Shown here one piece after another: positions 53,080 through 61,369 of a stretch of 64,000 nucleotides of DNA. The stretch is from GCA-2731375 sp002731375 (GTDB lineage: Bacteria; Pseudomonadota; Alphaproteobacteria; GCA-2731375). The stretch lies in contig JASMDX010000033.1 in assembly GCA_030752605.1 (NCBI GenBank), positions 45,937 through 109,936 on the forward strand, given 5' to 3'. Each line of letters begins with the position of its first letter. The first letter of the stretch is position 1. The notes under the pieces were generated by a model. That model was not told where the DNA came from. It saw only the letters and a list, made by a program, of their open reading frames with translations, and ran no database searches. Both the position numbers and the translations under genes were made by a program.

Positions 53080-54774
53080 ATGCATGATTTGGTGATCAAG
53101 AACGCATGTATTATCGATGGTCTGGGTAGTCCAAGCATCAATGGTGAGTTGGCTGTCAAGGACGGACGCATCGCTGAAGTCGGGCACTCGGTCGGCGATA
53201 GCCACGAAGTGGTAGATGCAGGTGGTTTAAGCCTGTCGCCCGGCATCGTCGATCTACATACGCATTTCGACGCGCAGCTTACCTGGGACCCTTATGCAAC
53301 TCCGTCGAATCGGTTAGGTGTGACTTCCGTGGTCATCGGCAATTGCGGTTTCACAATCGCGCCGTGTAAACCAGAACACCGTGAGCGGACGTTGAAGAAC
53401 CTAACCCATGTCGAAGGTATGTCGTTAGAAGCGATGCAGGCAGGGATCAACTGGGACTTCGAGACGTTTCCGGATTACTTGAATTCGCTTGAATCCCGGG
53501 GAATGGTGCCAAATGTTGCAGCGTTTTGTGGGCATTCCTCTGTACGTACCTGGGTCCTCGGTGATGAAGCATCGGATCGTGCCGCAACCGAAACAGAAGT
53601 AGCGGAGATGAAGACCTTAGTACTGAAAGCGCTTGAAGCAGGCGCGTGTGGTTTTGCAACTTCAACTTTGGAGCAGCATAATGGCGAAGCTGGAATTCCC
53701 ATGCCGTCTCGACTTGCCGATGAACATGAAATGCTGGAACTGACCGGCGCCTTGGGTGATGCTGGGAGCGGTATTTTTATGCTGACCAAGGGCATGACCA
53801 CTACAGTGCCTTGGCTCGAAGAGGTTGCCGCAAAGAATGGACGCCCAGTCATGATCGCTGCGATGTTTGTCGATCCTGGTGATCCGGACCGGGTGTTCCG
53901 TGAAATCGATCAGATAGGGGAGGCCCGCAATCGGGGGCGGGAGCTTTGGTCACAGGTCGGCTGTTTTCCTTTGGGCATGGAATTCACTTTGGAACATCCG
54001 TATCCGTTGGAGGCGCTGATTGGCTGGCGTCCGGCAATTGAGGCCGAGGGCACAGAAGCCTATAAGACAGTTCTAGCGGATGCTTCCTTTCGTCAAAGCC
54101 TGAAGGACGAGATGAAGACGACGGGTGTGCCGAACCGTTTCTCCTCGAACAACTGGGATCATATGACTATCATGTCAGCGCATAAGCCTGTTCATCGTGA
54201 CCTCATTGGCAAGAAGGTTGGCTCTCTAGCGCGCGAGGCAGGCGAGGATCCTTGGGATTGGTTTCTTGATTTTGGTCTTGCCGACGATCTCAAATCCATG
54301 TTTGATTGCCGCCTTTTCAATGTTGACGAGGACCGGGTCGTCGAGTTGCTTCGTAACCCCGCCGCCGCGATTACCCTGTCCGACGCTGGGGCGCATCTTT
54401 CTTTCCTATGCGATGCTGGGTTCGGCTTACACCTGCTGGGACACTGGGTCCGAGACCGAGGCGAAATGTCAGTAGAATACGCGATACAGGCGCTAACTTC
54501 GCGTGCCGCTGACATCTGCCGGATCAAGGACCGGGGCCGTTTGGTGCCGGGAGCATGGGCAGACCTGATGCTGTTCGATCCTAAGACCGTAGGCCGCGGT
54601 GAAAAACGCAGGGTAAGCGACTTGCCGGCTGGCGCAGCCCGTGTCGACACTCCAGCGATTGGGTTGCATGGCGTCTGGGTCAACGGGGTACGGACAGTAG
54701 ACAATCAGGGGGACAACCTCAGGGACTGCGGTACGCCAGGACATTTGTTGCGGGACTTTGCTGACGCTTTATAA
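53080..54774 (+). CDS. D-aminoacylase / N-acyl-D-amino-acid deacylase family amidohydrolase
   Basis: A 564-residue amidohydrolase. It opens HDLVIKNACIIDGLGSPSIN. The metal motif in the D-aminoacylase form, VDLHTHFDAQLTWDP, lies near residues 58-72, with NCGFTIAPCKPEH near 88-100 (the Cys is a zinc ligand in D-aminoacylases). LSDAGAHLSFLCDAGFG follows near 435-451, and PGAWADLMLFDPKTVG near 489. Family members hydrolyse N-acyl-D-amino acids. The usual length is about 480-570. GGGAG lies before the ATG. Base composition is less GC-rich than its neighbours, which with flanking mobile remnants suggests recent acquisition. Confidence 0.85.
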   Translation: MHDLVIKNACIIDGLGSPSINGELAVKDGRIAEVGHSVGDSHEVVDAGGLSLSPGIVDLHTHFDAQLTWDPYATPSNRLGVTSVVIGNCGFTIAPCKPEHRERTLKNLTHVEGMSLEAMQAGINWDFETFPDYLNSLESRGMVPNVAAFCGHSSVRTWVLGDEASDRAATETEVAEMKTLVLKALEAGACGFATSTLEQHNGEAGIPMPSRLADEHEMLELTGALGDAGSGIFMLTKGMTTTVPWLEEVAAKNGRPVMIAAMFVDPGDPDRVFREIDQIGEARNRGRELWSQVGCFPLGMEFTLEHPYPLEALIGWRPAIEAEGTEAYKTVLADASFRQSLKDEMKTTGVPNRFSSNNWDHMTIMSAHKPVHRDLIGKKVGSLAREAGEDPWDWFLDFGLADDLKSMFDCRLFNVDEDRVVELLRNPAAAITLSDAGAHLSFLCDAGFGLHLLGHWVRDRGEMSVEYAIQALTSRAADICRIKDRGRLVPGAWADLMLFDPKTVGRGEKRRVSDLPAGAARVDTPAIGLHGVWVNGVRTVDNQGDNLRDCGTPGHLLRDFADAL

Positions 54775-54776
54775 AA

Positions 54777-54944
54777 ATGCGTGGAAGGCGTATCTTGCGG
54801 GCGACCATCAGGAATATTTTCAACTGGCGAAGCGGGTTGCTCGACAGGGGAATGCGGTGCGGCACGGTCGAGACCTATCTGCAAGACATCCTTCACATTG
54901 ACAGGCCGACCCGCGAGGCTCTGCACGCGGTTTGCCTGGATTGA
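54777..54944 (+). CDS. Small hypothetical protein (55 aa)
   Basis: A short frame begins 2 bp after the D-aminoacylase stop. It reads MRGRRILRATIRNIF near the start and GTVETYLQDILHIDRPTREA near residue 29, ending ALHAVCLD. It is basic at the N-terminus and helical-looking at the C-terminus. I do not recognise a family. Its tight spacing argues for a coupled small gene, but it could also be the tail of a lost gene. No separate ribosome site is obvious. Confidence 0.35.
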   Translation: MRGRRILRATIRNIFNWRSGLLDRGMRCGTVETYLQDILHIDRPTREALHAVCLD

Positions 54945-55542
54945 AGGCTGGCGCCGTCAATCACCTCTTGCAAAATTTTTGGGATTCGCGCGACGCCGGG
55001 TGCCAAGCTGTTCTTCTCCATTCTATTATGTAAAGTTGGCAAATAAGTAATAAATTTGCCATCAGAGGAAACGGCAAATGGATCCTATGACCCCCAGGCC
55101 AGTGTCACCGGGGGTACGCGGGTATTCCTATGGTGTGTCCTTTGGGGAGTTTCAGGTCGGGGCCCACCAGTGGCATCTAGGTGCGGTTACATTAGGTTTC
55201 CTTTAACGGTAGCTATTGGCATTCTTCGAGGGTCACGCCACAAATCCATAGTTTCCGTTAAAGGCCCAACATTGAGCCTGACCCCGATTTTTCACGACCG
55301 TCAAAGATGACCCATCTCGAGCATCGCAAGCTTTGAAGTCACTCCTCGTCGCCGTCCAACGTGCAGCAGACCGCCAACGCGAGTTCCACATCGTTGTACG
55401 GGTGGCTCAACAGGTTACTTGCGAGGTCGGATAAACGGCCATTCGCCGATTGGGCTTGTTCATTGATCAGGGCAAGAAAAACTGCGCCACCTATATCGAC
55501 GATCGAAAAAACAGATCATGATCCCAATCCGGCAAATTCTTT
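54945..55542. other. Gene-poor stretch, possibly decayed
   Basis: No convincing complete gene. The minus strand has a start-less open frame (about 55341-55512) reading GGAVFLALINEQAQSANGRL and ending LALAVCCTLDGDEE, which looks protein-like but was not recognised. A short dyad ACCCCC/GGGGGT occurs near 55089-55115, and a perfect 10-bp inverted repeat at 55200-55264 is listed separately. The stretch lies inside the segment flanked by the inverted 37-bp repeats. Confidence 0.4.
55200..55264. repeat. Perfect 10-bp inverted repeat
   Basis: CCTTTAACGG (55200-55209) is matched by CCGTTAAAGG (55255-55264), 45 bp apart, with no gene between. It could form a stem-loop or mark the ends of a small element. 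Function unknown. Confidence 0.5.
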
Positions 55543-56655
55543 CTAAGTGGATGCCTCGCTGTTGCGCAAGGCTTCGGGGAAAACCTCTTCCAACACGTCA
55601 AGGTCGTCCTTGGTGCCGGCGCTAATACGGATACAGCGATCTTGTGGCGGCACGCCGGGCATGCGGACGAAGATGCCCCGCGTAACCAGATTGGCTAAAA
55701 CCCGTCGCGCGTAATCCCCATCGCGCCCACAATCGATTGCCACGAAATTGGAGGCTGATGGCAGCGCCTCCAATCCATTATCCTTTGCGATGGAGGCTAT
55801 GCGGTTGCGGGCCGCGGCGACCTGTTGGACGACCCTTTTCGCATATTGTTGATCAGCCAAGGCGGCTAGCGCACCGGCCTGGGCAACCCGGCTGACGCCA
55901 AAATGATTGCGCAGTTTATCGAAGCTCTGGATCAATTCGGCCTCGCCAATGGCATAGCCGATGCGGCAGCCAGCTAGGCCGTAAGCCTTAGAAAACGTTC
56001 GGAAGCGCAACACTTTATCACAGAAAACATCCAGCGGCGGCGCCGTACCAGCGGGCGCAAATTCAAGATAGGCTTCATCAAGGCACAAAATGACGCCTTC
56101 GGGTACTGCGTCAATCATGCACTGAATGGTTTTTGCATCCCACCATGATCCCATGGGGTTATCGGGGTTCGCCAGATAAATCAGCCGCGCATTCTCGGCG
56201 ATGGCTAAATCGATTAACGCCTCCGGGTCTTCATGATCGTCCCGGTAAGGGATGGTCGTGATGCGCCCGCCACATGTAGAGACCTGATAATTGAAGGTGG
56301 GATAGGCGCCCAAGGATGTGGCAACCGCAGTTCCTGGCTCTATAAACAGGCGTGCGGTGTAGCCGAACAACCCATCAATACCTTCGCCGACAACGATATT
56401 GTCAGCTGGAATATTGTAGTGTGCGGCGAGGGCCGCTTTGATCTCGAAATTCTCTGGATCCCCATAACACCAGGATTCTACTGCCGCCTGAGCCATCGCC
56501 GCAATGGCTTTGGGCGATGGTCCGAAGACGCATTCATTGGCCCCGATACGGGCAAGAAACGGTGTCCCTCGCGCCCGCTCCTGGGCTTCCGGCCCAATAA
56601 AGGGCACGGTGGACGGCAAATTCGCGGCGACGGCAGTAAAGGTATATGGAGCCAT
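55543..56655 (-). CDS. Histidinol-phosphate-aminotransferase-like PLP enzyme
   Basis: A 370-residue fold-type I aminotransferase from the ATG at 56655. It shows ARIGANECVFGPSPKAIAAM near residues 36-55, YGDPENFEIKAALAAHY near 63-79, VGEGIDGLFGYTARLF near 88, NPDNPMGSWW near 160, LDEAYLEFAP near 190, and the PLP-lysine block RTFSKAYGLAGCRIGY near 217-232. It ends in RISAGTKDDLDVLEE. HisC-type enzymes make histidinol phosphate or use aromatic amino acids. The locus has no other his gene, so the in vivo substrate is open. Confidence 0.86.
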   Translation of the reverse strand: MAPYTFTAVAANLPSTVPFIGPEAQERARGTPFLARIGANECVFGPSPKAIAAMAQAAVESWCYGDPENFEIKAALAAHYNIPADNIVVGEGIDGLFGYTARLFIEPGTAVATSLGAYPTFNYQVSTCGGRITTIPYRDDHEDPEALIDLAIAENARLIYLANPDNPMGSWWDAKTIQCMIDAVPEGVILCLDEAYLEFAPAGTAPPLDVFCDKVLRFRTFSKAYGLAGCRIGYAIGEAELIQSFDKLRNHFGVSRVAQAGALAALADQQYAKRVVQQVAAARNRIASIAKDNGLEALPSASNFVAIDCGRDGDYARRVLANLVTRGIFVRMPGVPPQDRCIRISAGTKDDLDVLEEVFPEALRNSEAST

Positions 56656-57287
56656 GGCATTGTCCTTCGACTGCAAACCGCACGGCGCCGAACGCACAAC
56701 GGGCTGCTTGTCAAAAATTTATCGAATCTTCAACCGACTTTTTCCAGATGATCTTCAATTCAGGTACAAACGTAGACAGTTTTATCATAGAGGGAAAGAA
56801 TTTAGCTCTGCGGCTACTCGATAGTCCCTATTTGATGATTTGGCTTCTCTCCCTAGCTGACACGTCATATTTTTTTCTACCTAGGTGCACCTCACCCATA
56901 CTTTTCACTTCGCTATCAGTTTTCTCGGCCTATACCGGAACCGGCCTCCGCCGCAGGTCATCAATCAAGGTAAAAATTTGGGAACGTAGCAAGATGGATC
57001 AGACAACGCGGACCCACGCCCTACTATCAGCCGTGCACGGCGGCTTTTCCAGGCTTTGGGGTGTCTGGCTAGACTTCCGCTTTCGATACTGTGGACACCC
57101 TGCCTACCGGCATCTAGACGCTATGCAATAGGAAATCCTGATAGTCTGTTCATGGCGGATATTATTGAATAAGTCTTTTGTCGAGGCCGGTGGAAAATCT
57201 CAGTCTCACTGGAGCCCGGTTTGATAAAGGTTTGCGGAAGCGGACTCAAACTCCACGTCAACAGCAGGCGCAATTTGGCAAATCGTG

Positions 57288-57324
57288 AAGTGTGGTAAGT
57301 CAGACTTGATCCGACAGGTGCCGA
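57288..57324 (+). repeat. Putative IS3-type insertion-sequence end, copy B (inverted)
   Basis: Its reverse complement matches copy A (52033-52069) at 31 of 37 positions, and the match extends a few A residues further. On the plus strand it contains GTCAGACTTGATCCGACAGG. Copies A and B are in opposite orientation and 5.3 kb apart, enclosing the D-aminoacylase and aminotransferase genes. No transposase is adjacent to this copy. Confidence 0.55.
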
Positions 57325-57372
57325 TTTTTCCGGCGGCCAACAACCGGAACCATTTCCAAGATTAACCGTGAC

Positions 57373-57408
57373 TGCTGGACTAAGTCCAGCATTTGCAAAT
57401 ACTATAAT
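57373..57408 (+). promoter_or_regulatory. Hairpin and -10-like promoter element before the TauE/SafE gene
   Basis: TGCTGGAC-TAA-GTCCAGCA (57373-57391) is a perfect 8-bp stem with a 3-nt loop. It is followed at once by the palindrome ATTTGCAAAT and then TATAAT at 57403, about 70 bp before the start codon. A -35 box is not clear, so the palindromes may be activator or repressor sites. Promoter function is inferred. Confidence 0.42.
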
Positions 57409-57477
57409 TGGTCCAAAATATCGGGGAGTTGGCTAGTCATCTACAGTATGGCTTGGACAGGGGTTTGGGGCAATGGG

Positions 57478-58254
57478 ATGGACCTGCTTGTGGAGCATAC
57501 GTTCTATACCGCGCTAATGATCGGGTTGCTGGGCTCGACACATTGTATCGGCATGTGTGGCGGCATCTTGGGGGCGCTGAATGCCGGCCTGGCGCAATTC
57601 CGGCAGCGGTCAGCCCTGTCCCTGGCGTTGCTTCATCTTGGCTACAACGTTGGACGCATCTCTAGCTACGCCGTCGCGGGCACGGCAGCCGGCTTGATCG
57701 GCGCCCAGGCGAACAAATTGGATCTGAGTGCGACAATCTCGGTCGGCAACCTGATTGCCGGGCTTTTCATGATAGCCCTGGGGCTCTATCTCGCCGGTTG
57801 GTGGCAGGCCATTGCTTCGCTAGAAAAAGCAGGCGCGCAGGTCTGGCGGCTTATCAAACCTATTGGCCGGCGTTTTTTCCCCGTCAAGACGCCGGTGGAC
57901 GCCTTCGGACTGGGGCTGATTTGGGGCTGGTTGCCATGCGGCCTGGTTTATTCTGCGCTGACGCTGTCGATGATGTCGGCCACACCATTTCAAGGGGCAC
58001 TGACCATGCTAGGCTTTGGCATCGGTACCTTGCCCGCGCTGCTGGCTCTGGGCATCGCCGCAGGGCATCTTGGATCAATTGCCCGCCACCCCGTGACGCG
58101 TCAGGTGGCGGGCGTCGGCATTATCCTATTCGGAATCTATTCCTGCCTGAACGCATTCAAAGGCGGTGGCCACGGTCATTCTGCCGGCCAGCACCAGGAC
58201 ATCGGGAATTATTTTGGTGTGCCCAGCCTTCTCAATACTTTCGGATTGGCCTGA
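57478..58254 (+). CDS. TauE/SafE-like (DsbD_2-type) membrane protein near copper/oxidase genes
   Basis: About 258 residues from the ATG at 57478 (an in-frame ATG at 57448 is possible). Helix 1 carries the family motif GLLGSTHCIGMCGG near residue 15, and a second motif GLIWGWLPCGLVYSALTLS lies near 143. Six or so membrane helices are expected. The paired CxxxC and PC sites suggest thiol or copper handling. Homologs occur beside ccoGHIS-type clusters and are thought to help copper delivery to heme-copper oxidases. Its 3' end overlaps the convergent ATPase gene by 46 bp. A His-rich tail (GGGHGHSAGQHQ) may bind metal. Confidence 0.83.
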   Translation: MDLLVEHTFYTALMIGLLGSTHCIGMCGGILGALNAGLAQFRQRSALSLALLHLGYNVGRISSYAVAGTAAGLIGAQANKLDLSATISVGNLIAGLFMIALGLYLAGWWQAIASLEKAGAQVWRLIKPIGRRFFPVKTPVDAFGLGLIWGWLPCGLVYSALTLSMMSATPFQGALTMLGFGIGTLPALLALGIAAGHLGSIARHPVTRQVAGVGIILFGIYSCLNAFKGGGHGHSAGQHQDIGNYFGVPSLLNTFGLA

Positions 58255-60584
58255 TCTAAGCTCGCCGATAGGCTCAGCGAACCTGTACTTGCCATGGATC
58301 GGGCTGAATTCCACACCACCAGGAGGCTGCTCGCCGACATCGCCACGGCGGCGAACAGTGGATTGAGATACCCGCTCACGGCCAGCGGGATCGCCACCGC
58401 ATTGTAAAGCAGGGCCCATCCAAGATTCTGCCGCACCCGACGCCGGATGATGTCGATCAACTCAAATGCGCTGAATATCCGCTCCAGTCTTTCACCGGGG
58501 ATGACCACATCCGCCGCCTCCGCTGCCAGAGAGGTGGGGGCACCGAAAGCAATACCCAGATCGGCGGCGGCAAGGGCCGGGGCATCATTACTGCCGTCGC
58601 CGATCATAGCCACGGTCCCTTCCGATTTGAGACCTCGGATGACTGCTGCCTTGGCCTCGGGTGGCACACCGGCAAAGACCTGATCGACCCGCTCTTCGTA
58701 GCCGCTCGAATGCGCCGCGCCGGTCAGCAACACTACGCGGCTATTTTGCCTGAGGGCATCGACGACCCGTTCCCATTGCGGGCGGGATTGGTCCCGGGTG
58801 ACGATAGCGCCTCGCAGCCGACCCTCCCAGCCGACGTAGGAGACCACTCCGTCACCCGGCGCCACGCGTACAGCGAACGCCGTCAAATGGCCGGGTATTT
58901 CCCAGCCCAGGAAAGCAAACAGGGCCTTTCCGCCAACCGCGACCCGTCGACCATCGACGCGCGCCACCGCCCCCCAGCCTGGATAGAATTTGAGATCGAT
59001 TGCGTTCTGTCGAGAATCCAAGCGCGCGATCGCTTCGGCGATTGGGTGTGGCGAGAGACGTTCGACTGCAGCGGCGTATCCGGCCATCTCTGGCGGACCT
59101 TCAAGCTCGGTCACCGCCATGTCGCCAGTTGACAGGATGCCCGTCTTGTCGATCGCGATGATGTCGGGCCGAGGGATTTTTTCGAAGGCCGCGGCGCTGG
59201 TAATGATAATGCCTTGACGCAAGGCCGTGCCCACGCCGACCGCCGTCGTCAGCGGAATAGCCAAGCCAAAGGTGCAGGGACAAGAGACGATGAGCGTTGC
59301 CAATCCGGCTAACAACGCTGCTCCCGGGGGGGCGCCGTCGAGGATGAACCAAAAAGTGACGCCAGCAGCCAGTCCCAGAACCAACGGTACGAATAGCCGG
59401 GCGGCCCGGTCGGCCAAACCCTGGACGCCAGTGGCCGAACTTTGGACGCTCCAAAGAATCCGGGCGAGGACATCCATCTGACTTTGGACCTTGGGGCCGA
59501 CCATGATTTCCAACTCGCCCTCCTTGACGATGGACCCACCGAGGACGGTTTCGCCCGCTCCGCGCGTGATCGGAAAGGGTTCTCCGGTCAGAAACGATTC
59601 ATCGATCCCGCCGATTCCGGCGACAATGGTTCCGTCCACGGGAATGGTTTCCCACTGCCCGACGGCAATGCGGTCGTCCGGCTGAAGCTCATCGGTCGAC
59701 ACACTTCTGTATCGGCCCTTACGTTGGACTCGCGCCCGAGGGGTCCAGGCGGTCATGATGTTGGTCAGTTCACCCGTGGCGTGGGCTTTTGCCTGATGCT
59801 CGTTATAGCGGCCAATCGTTACCACTGCCACGATTACCGAGGCCACATCGAAATAGAGATCGAGTGATTCGGAGAAAAATTGGCCGATGCTGTAGCCATA
59901 GGCCGCCAGAATGGCAATCGCTAGAAGATTGTCCATGTTCAAGGCCCGTGCCCTGAGGCCGATCCACGCCCCTCGTAAGATTGGGGCGCCGACGTAAAAG
60001 ATGAGCCCCGTGGTAAGGATGAGCATGACGTAGGGGACGACGTCGAATGCCAGCCAACCGACCGCTTCCAGATCGCGAGCACTGATAAGGCCCAGGTGGA
60101 TGGGGTAGTAAAAGGCAAGATAGAGCATCATCACCACGGCGGCGAAACAGGTCCCTATGAGAAGCCGGAGCAGGGTTTTCCGGTCATCGTAAAATGCCGC
60201 GCCGTCGGAGCACAGACGGGCGCGGTAGCCGCTACCGCTCAGGGCTGCGGGTAAATCGTCTTCGCCAATAATACTGGCATTGAAGACAATCCTGGCGGTT
60301 GAGGTGGCATAGTTCGCCGTTGCAGAATAGATCCCCTCGATCCGCGATGCCGTGCGCTCGATCAGGAGTTCGCATGAGGCGCAATGCATCCCATCAATTC
60401 TGAGAAATGCTTCTGCGCCCTGGGGGTCCGCTCCGTACTCTGGTTTTTGGTCCGCCGGCTTCCCGGTCACGGCAGCTTCGCCAAAGCATCGGTACACCTC
60501 CCGGCAGCCGAGACAACAAAAAACATGGCCTGCAGCCCGGATTGGCGGCGCCGGCAAGGGTAACCCGCAGAGCTTACAGTCCAT
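58209..60584 (-). CDS. ccoI: CcoI/FixI-type copper-translocating P-type ATPase
   Basis: A 791-residue P1B-ATPase. The N-terminal Cys-rich CKLCGLPLP...CCLGC segment is followed by an HMA metal domain, GMHCASCELLIE near residue 65. Membrane helices lead to FLTGEPFP near 315, the transport motif CPCTFGLA near 436 (usually CPCALGLA), the phosphorylation loop DKTGILSTGD near 479 (usually DKTGTLT), HP in LSPHPIAEA near 515 and GDGSNDAPALAAADLGIAFG near 663. CcoI-type pumps supply copper for heme-copper oxidase assembly. It is divergent from the CuA subunit gene, fitting that role. The two motif changes are conservative. Confidence 0.88.
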   Translation of the reverse strand: MDCKLCGLPLPAPPIRAAGHVFCCLGCREVYRCFGEAAVTGKPADQKPEYGADPQGAEAFLRIDGMHCASCELLIERTASRIEGIYSATANYATSTARIVFNASIIGEDDLPAALSGSGYRARLCSDGAAFYDDRKTLLRLLIGTCFAAVVMMLYLAFYYPIHLGLISARDLEAVGWLAFDVVPYVMLILTTGLIFYVGAPILRGAWIGLRARALNMDNLLAIAILAAYGYSIGQFFSESLDLYFDVASVIVAVVTIGRYNEHQAKAHATGELTNIMTAWTPRARVQRKGRYRSVSTDELQPDDRIAVGQWETIPVDGTIVAGIGGIDESFLTGEPFPITRGAGETVLGGSIVKEGELEIMVGPKVQSQMDVLARILWSVQSSATGVQGLADRAARLFVPLVLGLAAGVTFWFILDGAPPGAALLAGLATLIVSCPCTFGLAIPLTTAVGVGTALRQGIIITSAAAFEKIPRPDIIAIDKTGILSTGDMAVTELEGPPEMAGYAAAVERLSPHPIAEAIARLDSRQNAIDLKFYPGWGAVARVDGRRVAVGGKALFAFLGWEIPGHLTAFAVRVAPGDGVVSYVGWEGRLRGAIVTRDQSRPQWERVVDALRQNSRVVLLTGAAHSSGYEERVDQVFAGVPPEAKAAVIRGLKSEGTVAMIGDGSNDAPALAAADLGIAFGAPTSLAAEAADVVIPGERLERIFSAFELIDIIRRRVRQNLGWALLYNAVAIPLAVSGYLNPLFAAVAMSASSLLVVWNSARSMASTGSLSLSASLDQANPKVLRRLGTPK

Positions 60585-60665
60585 CGAAAACCTCGATTAG
60601 CTCAATATTCGCCTAAACAGTAAACAATAATTGCGCATTAGAGGCGTTAAAAAAAGATTTTATAC

Positions 60666-60696
60666 AAAGTATACCATAAATAAGATACTATACTTT
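60666..60696. promoter_or_regulatory. 31-bp dyad in the divergent ATPase / oxidase promoter
   Basis: AAAGTATA (60666-60673) and TATACTTT (60689-60696) are perfect inverted 8-bp arms 15 bp apart in a very AT-rich stretch between the divergent ATPase and CuA subunit genes. It is well placed for a regulator (for example of the Rrf2 or Crp/Fnr type) to control both. I cannot match it to a known consensus; no TTGAT-N4-ATCAA Fnr box was seen. Confidence 0.5.
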
Positions 60697-60773
60697 CAAG
60701 TGACGGAAAAAACAGGCTGCGACAATCGGTTCGTCAACCAGAACTGTTGTTGTCATCACAAGGGGTGTCGGTA

Positions 60774-61331
60774 ATGCTTGATTCTCTTTTCCAGAACGCG
60801 TCGGGAGCATATTTCTTCATGCTCTGTCTTCAAATTCCTTTCCTTGTCGTGTTTCTTTACATTATCTATCGCAAGGGTTTCGCAAATCCCGATCCGAGCG
60901 ATGCCGACCAGCGCAAGCTTTCACGTGTGGACGGGCTTTGGGTCACATTCGTCATCATCCTGTTCCTTGGGATCAATATCGCTAGCATCGAGTACATGCC
61001 GCCGATATCATCGGCGCGAGCTGTGTCGACACAGCAAAACATTCGAGATGTCGATGTAACAGCGGAATCCTGGTCCTATGAGATGTCGGCGCGGGAATTC
61101 GAGGTTGGACAGGCGGTCCGTTTCTCGGCCAAAAGCGCCGACACAATGCACAGTTTCGCCATCTACCACCCGGATGGCAGAATGTTGTTCACGATGATGC
61201 TGATGCCGGGATTGGAGACGCCCGCCTCGATCGTTCATACGTTCACGGAACCGGGCATCTACAAGGTCCGCTGTTTGGAGTATTGCGGCGCCGCTCACCA
61301 CGAGATGCGGGATGAGATCGTTGTCAAGTAG
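60774..61331 (+). CDS. Heme-copper oxidase subunit II with CuA site
   Basis: A 185-residue subunit II from the ATG at 60774 (AAGGGG upstream). Two membrane helices (about 14-32 and 55-73) are followed by a periplasmic cupredoxin domain. All CuA ligands are present: His126 (MHSFAIY), Cys167, Glu169, Cys171, His175 and Met178 (CLEYCGAAHHEM). It would take electrons from a cytochrome c or cupredoxin and pass them to subunit I. The short length and two-helix layout are like B-type oxidases or CuA-containing NO reductases. It precedes subunit I by 38 bp. Confidence 0.9.
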   Translation: MLDSLFQNASGAYFFMLCLQIPFLVVFLYIIYRKGFANPDPSDADQRKLSRVDGLWVTFVIILFLGINIASIEYMPPISSARAVSTQQNIRDVDVTAESWSYEMSAREFEVGQAVRFSAKSADTMHSFAIYHPDGRMLFTMMLMPGLETPASIVHTFTEPGIYKVRCLEYCGAAHHEMRDEIVVK

Positions 61332-61369
61332 AGCAGCCAATAAGCAAGTCAAGGATGGAGGGTAAGAAA

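Larger units (their letters stand above)
56656..57477. other. Long noncoding stretch upstream of the respiratory module
   Basis: About 820 bp with no gene I can support; a 161-codon plus-strand frame (56646-57131) has no family-like pattern. It contains the second insertion-sequence-like end (57288-57324), a hairpin with a TATAAT (57373-57408), and must hold the promoters for the divergent aminotransferase and TauE/SafE genes. The part near 56740-57000 is unusually AT-rich for the window. Confidence 0.45.

Noticed and set aside
55339..55515. Start-less minus-strand open frame with protein-like sequence
   Set aside because: No ATG, GTG or TTG in a suitable place and no family recognised; noted within the gene-poor stretch instead of as a gene.
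56646..57131. 161-codon plus-strand open frame in the long intergenic stretch
   Set aside because: No family-like pattern, composition unlike neighbouring genes, and its first part overlaps the aminotransferase start on the other strand.
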